From assembly GCF_002014985.1 (NCBI RefSeq), contig NZ_MUXU01000034.1, positions 1 through 64,000 of the forward strand: 64,000 nucleotides of DNA. Direction: 5' to 3'. Below are positions 1 through 6,679 of this stretch, piece by piece. This stretch comes from Moraxella caviae (GTDB lineage Bacteria; Pseudomonadota; Gammaproteobacteria; Pseudomonadales; Moraxellaceae). The notes under the pieces are model-generated. The model was not told the DNA's origin and searched no databases. It saw nothing but the letters and a program-made list of their open reading frames with translations. A program made the translations under genes and the position numbers. The stretch's first letter is position 1. The number at the start of each line of letters is the position of its first letter.

Positions 1-395
1 TCTGTGTAGACAATGCTATCAGGCTTGATTTTACTTGTGATAATTGGCATTAGTGTATTTGTCTTAGTATCTTTAACAACAACAGTGTAAACTTTATCAT
101 TGCGTTTTAATAAACCAAATACAGCAGTTTTACCAGCTGCACCACGACCACGCTTACCTTTACGAATACCACCAAAATAACTTTCATCAAGTTCAACTTC
201 ACCATCAAAGAGATTGTTGGCTTCAAGAGCTAAGTGGTATTCTATCACAAGGCGGATTTTGTGGTAAAAAAGGGCTGCTGAATTAGGGTGAATACCCAGT
301 AAATCAGCTGCACTTCTAGCAGTAACTTCGAGTACAAAAAATTCAAGCAGTCTTTTTTGAACTTTTTTACTTAGTTTACAATGGGTTATCTTCAT
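1..395 (-). CDS. IS1595-family (ISXO2-like) transposase, N-terminal part
   Basis: A reading frame of 131 codons starts at an ATG at 395 on the minus strand and runs open to the window edge. The N-terminus (MKITHCKLSKK) is followed by a helix-turn-helix-like stretch containing ARSAADLLGIHPNSAALFYH. The catalytic-domain start has DGEVELDESYFGGIRKGKRG, typical of the ISXO2-like DDE transposase domain of small IS1016-type elements, in which the Asp/Glu region opens the catalytic core. There is no frameshift in the visible part. A -10-like word TGtTATACT (410 to 402, minus) lies so close to the ATG that the mRNA might start at or next to the start codon. The C-terminal catalytic residues are outside the window, so activity cannot be judged. 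Confidence 0.85.
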   Translation of the reverse strand, partial: MKITHCKLSKKVQKRLLEFFVLEVTARSAADLLGIHPNSAALFYHKIRLVIEYHLALEANNLFDGEVELDESYFGGIRKGKRGRGAAGKTAVFGLLKRNDKVYTVVVKDTKTNTLMPIITSKIKPDSIVYT

Positions 396-434
396 AAAAC
401 TAGTATAACATGGTTGTTATTCTAGTACAGCCCC
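1..434 (-). mobile_element. IS1595/IS1016-family insertion sequence, one end only
   Basis: The element enters from the left edge. It carries the 5' part of a transposase gene on the minus strand. Read on the minus strand, its outer end begins GGGGCTGTACTAGAATAAC (434 to 416), which I take as the terminal inverted repeat. The matching left end and the target duplication lie outside the window, so the boundary at 434 is inferred. The IS sits 87 bases beyond the gpsA stop codon and does not disrupt a recognisable gene. Confidence 0.75.
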
Positions 435-521
435 ATAAATTATCTAAAATAAATTGCTGACGGGTGATTTGCCGTCCGCCAAAGGGTAAATTTAACTTGA
501 TAAATACCACTGGTTTACTGT

Positions 522-1886
522 TTAAGCGTCATTCTTTGATTTAATGCCATCGCTTGATGCAACGTCATCGTTTGATTTATCGGTATCGTCAGCGTCTTTT
601 GGCTTGGCGTCAGCACTGGATTTTAAAACAGCACTAAATTCTTGGCTGAGTTTTTCGTTGCTTTTATCGTGCGGCATGACAAATTCTACATCGCTGCGAA
701 ACCCTGTTTCCATCAAGTTTAACGCCACGCCAAGTGCCGCCTTATCTTCGTACAGCACCGCGTGCAAGGCGTGCGTGATGGGCATATAAATACCAAGCGC
801 GGTGGCTTTTTCATGCACTTGCAAGATGGTGTTCACCCCTTCGGCGGTTTGTCCAAGTTTTTTGATGGCGGTTTCTAGTGCCATGCCCTTGCCCAGCATA
901 TTGCCAATGCGGTAATTGCGGCTTAGCACCGAATTACAGGTGGCGTACAAATCGCCCACGCCAGACAAGCCTAAGAAAGTCAAAGGATTTGCGCCCACCG
1001 CCACGCCAAAACGGCTCATCTCCGCCAAGGCGCGCGTGAGCAGCATGGCTTTGGTATTATCGCCCACATTATAAGCGGCTGCCATGCCCATGGCGATGGC
1101 GTAGATGTTTTTGAGTGCACCGCCCAGCTCCACGCCCTTGACGTCATCGGATGCAAAAACACGGAAAAACGCACCGTGCAAGGCTTCTTGTACCGCTGTG
1201 CGCAAAAGTGGCGATGGCGAAGCGATGACACTTGCCGATGGCATGCCGTCCATGATTTCCACCGCCAAATTTGGGCCGCTCATCACGCCATAATTGACTT
1301 CAGGCAGTTCGTCTTTGATGATGTCGCTCATCAGTGCAAAGGTGTCTTTTTCCATGCCTTTGGTGAGCGATACCACCGCTTGATGAGTGATGAAAGGCTT
1401 GATTTGTGCCAGCATTTCACGAAATGCCGAGCTTGGCACCGCCACAAAAATCACGTCTTTATCGCTGACTGCGCTTTGTAAGTCGTGGCTGAATTTTAGG
1501 CGTTCGTCCAGTTTGTAATTTGGTAGGTATTTTTTATTGACGCGGCTTTTTTGCATGGCTTTGACCGTGCGTTTGTCGCGCACCCACAATGTCGCATCGC
1601 AGCCGTTTCTGGCGGCTAGATTTGCCATGGCAGTGCCAAAGCTGCCACCGCCCAAAAACACCAAACGTAGCGGCGTTTCGGCAGGTTTGTCGTTTTGTGT
1701 GGTTTTGGTGAGTTCGTCAAGACTGGCTTTTTTGCGCTTAAAGCCTGCCAACTGCGCCAAGCTGCCAATCAGCGACGTGTTTTCAATCCCAGAATCTTTG
1801 ATGGCGCGTGCCGCATCATCAATGCTGTGCGTGGCGGCTTCTACGATTTTTTGAATCTTGGGATTTGTTGGCTTGGAAAATTTCAT
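522..1886 (-). CDS. gpsA: Glycerol-3-phosphate dehydrogenase [NAD(P)+]
   Basis: Reduces dihydroxyacetone phosphate to sn-glycerol 3-phosphate in the cytoplasm, the entry point to phospholipid synthesis. The Rossmann nucleotide-binding loop LGGGSFGTAMA lies at about residues 78-88, and the substrate-domain segment ELGGALKNIYAIAMG carries the catalytic lysine. GLSGVGDLYATC and the RNYRIG segment are also family hallmarks. At 454 residues it is over 100 longer than usual GpsA (about 330-340). The excess is an N-terminal extension of about 70 residues with no other Met before the Rossmann fold, and an acidic Asp/Ser/Lys-rich tail of about 40 residues. A TGcTATAAT promoter word lies about 70 bases upstream (1965-1957). 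It is a single gene, with the nitroreductase 280 bases upstream in the same direction. Confidence 0.95.
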   Translation of the reverse strand: MKFSKPTNPKIQKIVEAATHSIDDAARAIKDSGIENTSLIGSLAQLAGFKRKKASLDELTKTTQNDKPAETPLRLVFLGGGSFGTAMANLAARNGCDATLWVRDKRTVKAMQKSRVNKKYLPNYKLDERLKFSHDLQSAVSDKDVIFVAVPSSAFREMLAQIKPFITHQAVVSLTKGMEKDTFALMSDIIKDELPEVNYGVMSGPNLAVEIMDGMPSASVIASPSPLLRTAVQEALHGAFFRVFASDDVKGVELGGALKNIYAIAMGMAAAYNVGDNTKAMLLTRALAEMSRFGVAVGANPLTFLGLSGVGDLYATCNSVLSRNYRIGNMLGKGMALETAIKKLGQTAEGVNTILQVHEKATALGIYMPITHALHAVLYEDKAALGVALNLMETGFRSDVEFVMPHDKSNEKLSQEFSAVLKSSADAKPKDADDTDKSNDDVASSDGIKSKNDA

Positions 1887-1956
1887 GCGTCATTGCTCGG
1901 TTGTTGCGCTTTGCTGGGCTTGATTGTATGGTTAAAAACAATACAAATAAAATGCC

Positions 1957-1965
1957 ATTATAGCA
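1957..1965 (-). promoter_or_regulatory. Extended -10 promoter, gpsA
   Basis: The minus strand reads TGcTATAAT, an extended -10 element about 71 bases upstream of the gpsA ATG. I see no convincing -35 box, as expected for extended -10 promoters. Confidence 0.5.
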
Positions 1966-2166
1966 CAAAAACAAGCCAGAAAGACAAGCTAAAACGCACC
2001 TGAAAAATCGTGCGCCAAAAAATAAAAGCGCACCCACGCTTAAAATAGCATGAATACGCTTTAAAATCAGCAAATTTGCCCTGCTAAATTTGTGCTGTTA
2101 AATTCACTTGATAAATTTAACGCTCAAACCGTGGCAAATGACAAAAAGTTGTCAAAAGTGGCTCAA

Positions 2167-2736
2167 TCACACTTTATAAATAAAGTCGTCCACTTTTACC
2201 GCTTCACGTTCTGGCATTTCAACTTTGCTTGAGCCGACATAAATAAAGCCGCACACCGCATCGTCATTACCCACGTTCAAAAACTTTCTTACTTCAGGCG
2301 TGTTTGCCAATGGGCCTGTGCGCCAGATGGTGTGATAGCCCATAGATTCTAGCGCCAAAATCAAGTTTTGTGCTGCTGCGCCTGCGCTAAGCAGTTGCTC
2401 AAATGGCGGCACTTTTTCGTGTGGCGTGAATTTGGTGGCAACGGTGATAATCATCGGTGCGCGCAGTGGCATTTCACGGTTCTTTTTGTTGGTGGCGGCG
2501 TCCAGTTTTTCGCCCTTTTGCTCAGCTTGCGCTTTGGCGGCATTTTCCAGCACCTTGCCAAAATCTTTTAGTGTTTTGCCTTTTAGGATTGAAAATTGCC
2601 AAGGCTTAAGCTGCTTGTGGTCTGGCGCTGCCAACGCGGCTTGTAGAGCGGCTTTGACTTCTGCGTCTTTTGGTGCTGGCGTAATCAATTTGCCAAAGCT
2701 GCGGCGGTTTTGAATGGTTTCTAAAACGGCGTTCAT
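2167..2736 (-). CDS. ydjA: Nitroreductase family protein, YdjA-like
   Basis: A small FMN-dependent oxidoreductase of the nitroreductase family, cytoplasmic, 189 residues (E. coli YdjA is 183). The family FMN-binding elements are visible: RRSFGKL near residue 12, APDHKQLKPWQF near 37-48, LRAPMIITV near 91, and IWRTGPLANTPEVR and GFIYVGSS toward the C-terminus. The PDHK-x-x-PW motif and the IWR-G pattern are shared with YdjA rather than with the larger NfsA/NfsB enzymes. The physiological substrate is unknown for this subgroup. It is flanked by gpsA and zapE on the same strand, but gaps of more than 200 bases argue for separate transcription. Confidence 0.88.
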   Translation of the reverse strand: MNAVLETIQNRRSFGKLITPAPKDAEVKAALQAALAAPDHKQLKPWQFSILKGKTLKDFGKVLENAAKAQAEQKGEKLDAATNKKNREMPLRAPMIITVATKFTPHEKVPPFEQLLSAGAAAQNLILALESMGYHTIWRTGPLANTPEVRKFLNVGNDDAVCGFIYVGSSKVEMPEREAVKVDDFIYKV

Positions 2737-2895
2737 ACGTTTTCCTTAGCAATAAAAACCAGAATTTTTGCTGGTTTGTCAATCTGTTTAATTTGTTGTC
2801 AGATGATACTGGCTTATTGGCAATGGCGTAAACCACCACCAAACTGGGCGCGCCCTAGCGCATCGCCAAACGTCATCTGAAATTTAGGTTTGCTA

Positions 2896-2904
2896 TTATA
2901 CCAA
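2896..2904 (-). promoter_or_regulatory. Extended -10 promoter, nitroreductase
   Basis: The minus strand reads TGgTATAAT, about 160 bases upstream of the nitroreductase ATG and downstream of the zapE stop. It implies a rather long 5' leader. No clear -35 box. Confidence 0.42.
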
Positions 2905-2974
2905 AGCAAGCACAAAAGTTTGTAATTTTCGGTAACAGTTGTTTGGCGGTTGTTTAACAACTATTCAAAACACA

Positions 2975-4072
2975 TCAATCCAAGCGATGTTCTTGCGCCA
3001 AATAATCTTCCGACTGCATTTCTAGCAGGCGTGAACGGGTGCGCTCAATCTCAAACGCCAATTTTTCGCCCTGATACAACTCCAAAATAGATTGCTCAGC
3101 ACGCACCAGCAGCTTGACACGGCGGTCATAAAATTCGTCCACCAGATAAATAAAACGGCGCGTTGGATCCATCAAAGTGTCGTTGAGCGCTGGCACATTA
3201 TCCACCATCACCGTGCTAAAATCATTGGCGATGGCGATAAAATCACTGGCGGCACGCGGCTGCATACACAGCGCACGAAAATCGGCATACAGCATGGTTT
3301 CGGTGCGGCTGATGATGTCAATCGCACGCCCTGCCACGTCAATCGGCTCATGGCTCACCGTCTGCGCGCCTGCCAAAGTCGCAAAACGCTCCGCCAGCCA
3401 GCTGTCCGTTTCGCTGCTTAATGGATAAGAATACAGCTTGGCTTGTTTTAATAAACGCAAACGATAATCAATACCAGCGTCAATATTCATCACAGTGGTA
3501 TTTGCTTCCACTTGGGCGATGGCAGGCAAAAAGCGATTGCGATGAATGCCGTTTTTGTACAAGCCCGCTGGCTCAATGTTTGATGTGGCAACCAGCGTAA
3601 TGTCGCGCGCAAACAGCATGGTAAACAAATCGCCCAAAATCATCGCATCTGACACATTGGACACAAAAAATTCATCGAAGCAAATCACATTGGCTTCGGC
3701 ATGAATGATGTCCGCCACTTTTTCTAGCGGATCGGTCTGCCCTTGTAGCTTGACAAGCTCGCTATGCACACGCTGCATAAAATGATGAAAGTGCATACGC
3801 ATTTTGCGCTTGATAGGCAAGCTGTCATAAAACATATCCATCAGCCACGTCTTGCCGCGCCCCACGCCGCCCCACATGTACAAACCCTTTGGCATGCTGC
3901 TTTTTGCACCAAACAATCCAGCCAGCCAGCCTTTTTTGCCGCCATCTTGCTTGATGATTTCGTGGTGCAAATTGTCCAGATAAGTTACCGCAGCCAGCTG
4001 CACAGAATCTTCGCTAAAATCACCTGTCGCCAAGGCGGCACGATAACGCTCAAGTGGGGTTTGTATGCTCAT
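2975..4072 (-). CDS. zapE: Cell division ATPase ZapE (AFG1 family)
   Basis: An AFG1/LACE1-family AAA+ ATPase of 365 residues. In E. coli, ZapE acts at the FtsZ ring during constriction. The Walker A is GGVGRGKT at residues 68-75 and the Walker B is VICFDEFFV at 129-137. The sensor-like segment LVATSNIEPAGLY and the NRFLPAI motif are characteristic of this family. The N-terminal PLERYRAAL and the LDNLHH segment also match. Length is normal. The gene stands alone between the nitroreductase and a hydrolase, all on the minus strand. The start ATG at 4072 is the first in frame. Confidence 0.93.
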   Translation of the reverse strand: MSIQTPLERYRAALATGDFSEDSVQLAAVTYLDNLHHEIIKQDGGKKGWLAGLFGAKSSMPKGLYMWGGVGRGKTWLMDMFYDSLPIKRKMRMHFHHFMQRVHSELVKLQGQTDPLEKVADIIHAEANVICFDEFFVSNVSDAMILGDLFTMLFARDITLVATSNIEPAGLYKNGIHRNRFLPAIAQVEANTTVMNIDAGIDYRLRLLKQAKLYSYPLSSETDSWLAERFATLAGAQTVSHEPIDVAGRAIDIISRTETMLYADFRALCMQPRAASDFIAIANDFSTVMVDNVPALNDTLMDPTRRFIYLVDEFYDRRVKLLVRAEQSILELYQGEKLAFEIERTRSRLLEMQSEDYLAQEHRLD

Positions 4073-4193
4073 GGGTCGTCCTTTTAAGTGTTGTTAATTT
4101 TAAAGTTTGCGTAAGTTGCTGTTATTTATCGTAAAATTTGTCGTACGAATTTCTCGTAAAAATATATCGCAAAATTTTACCACAATCGCACCA

Positions 4194-4862
4194 TCAAAGC
4201 GGCTTTTCGGTGTGCGCCATCAAGGCTTGCTTAAGTTCGGTCAATTTGCCATGAAAAAAATGCCCCACATCTGGCATGACGGTCGTGGCAATCTGGCGCG
4301 CTTTGGCAAAATCCGCCATCACGCTTGGGCGAACCAGCTCGTCTTGATCGCCATAAATCATAAAGGTGTTTGGCGATGTGATGTCAAGCGTGCTTGTGTC
4401 GTTGCGTTCAACGGACGGCGCAACCAATGCCAAATGCTGCAGTGTCAAGCCTTGCATGCCGCCATCATTGCTGGCGTTTTTGGCAGCGTTAAGCCAATCC
4501 GCCACTCGGCACGCCACAAAGCCACCAAAAGAAAAACCGCCCAACCAAAGCTGTCTTGCCTGCGTCTGAGTGGTAAGCCACGCCAGCACCGTGCGCGCGT
4601 CAATAAATTCGCCATCACCATATTCAGATACGCCTGTGGAATTGCCCACGCCCCGAAAATTAAAGCGTGCCACGTCCATGCCTGCGTCTCGGCAGTAGCG
4701 AAACATGGTGCTGACGACTTTATTATTCATCGTGCCGCCTGCTGGGTTTGGGTGGCAAATCAGCGCAAGTGAATCAGCCTGCGTACGCTCGCCATCTTGT
4801 AAGATAAATTCCACTTCCAATTTGCCCGCAGGTGCGTCAATAAGTACGATGTCGTTTTTCAT
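4194..4862 (-). CDS. Alpha/beta hydrolase, dienelactone-hydrolase-like
   Basis: Predicted cytoplasmic esterase or hydrolase of 222 residues in the short alpha/beta hydrolase group typified by LICHPNPAGGTMNNKVV near the N-terminus. The nucleophile elbow is GGFSFGG (Ser in G-F-S-F-G), the acid is in IYGDQDELV, and the catalytic His is in DVGHFFHGKL. RFNFRGVGNSTG is the family loop after the oxyanion region. The catalytic triad is complete, so it should be active, but the substrate is unknown. An overlapping opposite-strand reading frame of similar length (4107-4772) has no such motifs. A TGcTATAAT promoter word lies about 145 bases upstream. Confidence 0.87.
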   Translation of the reverse strand: MKNDIVLIDAPAGKLEVEFILQDGERTQADSLALICHPNPAGGTMNNKVVSTMFRYCRDAGMDVARFNFRGVGNSTGVSEYGDGEFIDARTVLAWLTTQTQARQLWLGGFSFGGFVACRVADWLNAAKNASNDGGMQGLTLQHLALVAPSVERNDTSTLDITSPNTFMIYGDQDELVRPSVMADFAKARQIATTVMPDVGHFFHGKLTELKQALMAHTEKPL

Positions 4863-5256
4863 AAATTTGGGAAATTTTAATTTTTAAGCGTGTTTTAATT
4901 TTGTAAATTTATTGGCGTGCTTGGCATGACGGTAATGAGTGAAATTCACCAAAATGGACAACCTTTCACCCAAAACAGGCGCGCCAAAACAAGCAATTCT
5001 TGGCATTATAGCACATCTTGCGCCATTTGTCGGTACAGCGCAAATCCCAAAAATCACGAAACTTGCCCATCAAACGCCTGCGATATTCCAAAATCGCACA
5101 TCTAAATACGTTTTTGGCGTTGGTTTTTTGCGCGTGTATCTTTTAAAGTAGCAACCACGATAACCGCAGCAATCAAGCGACAGCGGTTTTACGCTTTACA
5201 AATTGACCTGCAAAAGCAGCATTTTAAAATTGATAGTAAAAATATTGGGAGTTGCC
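4863..5256. other. Divergent intergenic region between hydrolase and sbp
   Basis: 394 bases without a credible gene. It holds the hydrolase promoter (5005-5013) and the leader of the sulfate-binding-protein gene. Short reading frames at 4917-5151 have no ribosome-binding site or recognisable content. I could not pick out a convincing sbp promoter or a CysB site by eye. Confidence 0.6.
5005..5013 (-). promoter_or_regulatory. Extended -10 promoter, hydrolase
   Basis: The minus strand reads TGcTATAAT (5013 to 5005), upstream of the alpha/beta hydrolase start at 4862. No clear -35 box. Confidence 0.48.
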
Positions 5257-6357
5257 ATGACAACTTTTGCTAAATTCGGCTCTAAATTCAGTCGCCCTAC
5301 CGCCTTATTTGGTGTGGTATTGGCAGGCGCATTGACGCTAAGCGCGTGCAGCAATAACGCTGGCAATGACGCACAAAACCAAGCAAACACTGGGGCAAAT
5401 GCTGGAACAAGCGGCAACGTGGAGCTGCTCAACGTGTCTTATGACGTGGCGCGCGATTATTATAAAGACTACAATCCTTTGTTCATCGAGCATTATAAGA
5501 CCGTCAATCCTGACGCAAACATCACCATTAAGCAGTCGCACGGCGGCTCAAGCAAGCAGGCTTTGTCGGTGAAAAATGGCTTGGCGGCAGACGTAGTTAC
5601 TATGAATCAAGGCTCTGACGTGGAGCTGCTGGCGGACGCTCAGCTGGTGGACAGCAACTGGCGCAGCGCTTTTGCTAATAACGCCATTCCTTTTACCAGC
5701 ACGGTGGTGTTTTTGGTGCGTGATGGCAATCCAAAAGGCGTGAAAGACTGGACAGATTTGGCAACGCAAGGCAAAGAAATCGTCATCGCCAACCCAAAAA
5801 CCACAGGCAACGGCCGCTACGCCTTTTTGGGTGCGTACGGCTATGCGCTGCACAGTTTTAATAATGACGAAGCCAAAGCCCAAGAATTCACCAAATCTTT
5901 GCTAAAAAACGTGGTCGTCTTTGAAAACGGTGGGCGCGCCGCCACGACAACCTTTGCGCAGCGTGGCATTGGCGATGTGCTGATCACCTTTGAAAACGAA
6001 GCCAACGTCATCAAAAATAAATTTGGCAACGTAGAAATCATCTACCCAAGCTACACCGTCAATGCCGAAAACCCTGTGGCGGTGGTGAATGCGGTGAGCG
6101 ATAAAAAAGGCACGACCGACATCGCCAAAGAATACCTAAATTATCTGTACAGTGATGCTGGACAAAACTTGGCGGTGCAGTATTATTTGCGCCCAAGCAA
6201 TGCCGAAATTTTGGCGGCAAATCGTGAGAAGTTCCCTGAAATGGCGACTTTCTTTCCTAATGACGTCTTTGGCGACTGGGCTTCCATCATGAAAACCTAC
6301 TTCAGCGAAGGCGGTATTTATGACAAATTGGCGGTAGAAGCCACAGCAAATAAATAA
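5257..6357 (+). CDS. sbp: Sulfate/thiosulfate ABC transporter substrate-binding lipoprotein
   Basis: Binds sulfate (or thiosulfate) outside the inner membrane and delivers it to a CysTWA-type permease. It matches the Sbp/CysP family throughout: SYDVARDYYKDYNPLF, the ligand loop QSHGGSSKQA, ADVVTMNQGSDVE, FLVRDGNPKGVKDW, GIGDVLITFENEA and the C-terminal FGDWA. I chose the ATG at 5257, giving 366 residues, because GGGAG lies 5 bases upstream. An upstream in-frame TTG (5203) lacks a site. The N-terminus has a lipobox (LTLSAC) followed by an Asn/Gly/Ala-rich linker, so it is probably lipid-anchored rather than free in the periplasm. No permease or ATPase gene is adjacent. A strong terminator follows. 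Confidence 0.94.
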   Translation: MTTFAKFGSKFSRPTALFGVVLAGALTLSACSNNAGNDAQNQANTGANAGTSGNVELLNVSYDVARDYYKDYNPLFIEHYKTVNPDANITIKQSHGGSSKQALSVKNGLAADVVTMNQGSDVELLADAQLVDSNWRSAFANNAIPFTSTVVFLVRDGNPKGVKDWTDLATQGKEIVIANPKTTGNGRYAFLGAYGYALHSFNNDEAKAQEFTKSLLKNVVVFENGGRAATTTFAQRGIGDVLITFENEANVIKNKFGNVEIIYPSYTVNAENPVAVVNAVSDKKGTTDIAKEYLNYLYSDAGQNLAVQYYLRPSNAEILAANREKFPEMATFFPNDVFGDWASIMKTYFSEGGIYDKLAVEATANK

Positions 6358-6373
6358 GCACACAGCCTAAAAG

Positions 6374-6401
6374 AAAAGAGCGGAGCAATTCGCTCTTTTT
6401 T
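6374..6401 (+). terminator. Intrinsic terminator after sbp
   Basis: AAGAGCG (6376-6382) pairs with CGCTCTT (6391-6397), followed by a run of T to 6401. It lies 18 bases after the sbp stop. Confidence 0.8.
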
Positions 6402-6535
6402 GTTGGACGGCGGTTAGAGTTGGTGTGTTTTTGGGTGGTTTGTGGGTTTGTAAGTTAGACCAGCGACAGCACAGCCCAATATTTCAAAATGCAAATTTCC
6501 ATTGCAAATGCTGGGTTTTGTAAGTTTGGTTCAGT

Positions 6536-6679
6536 CTATGTACTAATGGGCGATTTCATGGTTTGGGATTTCTTAAACCTAATAAGCTGCAAATCATTAT
6601 TGTGTTGCAATTCGCATTTGGCAACTTCTTCAAGTTGTTCTATTTGGATACCTGCATGCTTTAATTGGCTTGGCAACAT
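6536..6679 (-). CDS. Small 47-residue ORF translationally coupled to recD
   Basis: The recD stop and a new ATG share a base in the sequence TGATG (6681 to 6677, minus strand), a classic stop-restart arrangement. GGGTGGGG lies just upstream and could serve as a ribosome-binding site. The product starts MLPSQLKHAGIQIEQLEEVA and is hydrophilic, rich in Gln, Glu and Lys, with one Cys and probably helical. I recognise no family. The stretch is more AT-rich than recD. It may be a genuine small protein made with RecD or a fortuitous frame. A longer opposite-strand frame (6489-6893) overlaps it but is mostly antisense to recD. Confidence 0.35.
   Translation of the reverse strand: MLPSQLKHAGIQIEQLEEVAKCELQHNNDLQLIRFKKSQTMKSPIST

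Noticed and set aside
459..476. GACGG/CCGTC hairpin as a gpsA terminator
   Set aside because: Only five base pairs and no T run directly after it on the minus strand.
1819..2073. 84-codon minus-strand frame with a hydrophobic N-terminus upstream of gpsA
   Set aside because: About a third of it is the gpsA 5' end in another frame, the gpsA promoter lies within it, and there is no good start.
4107..4772. 221-codon plus-strand reading frame opposite the hydrolase
   Set aside because: It is antisense to a gene with a complete catalytic triad, has no family motif and no ribosome-binding site.
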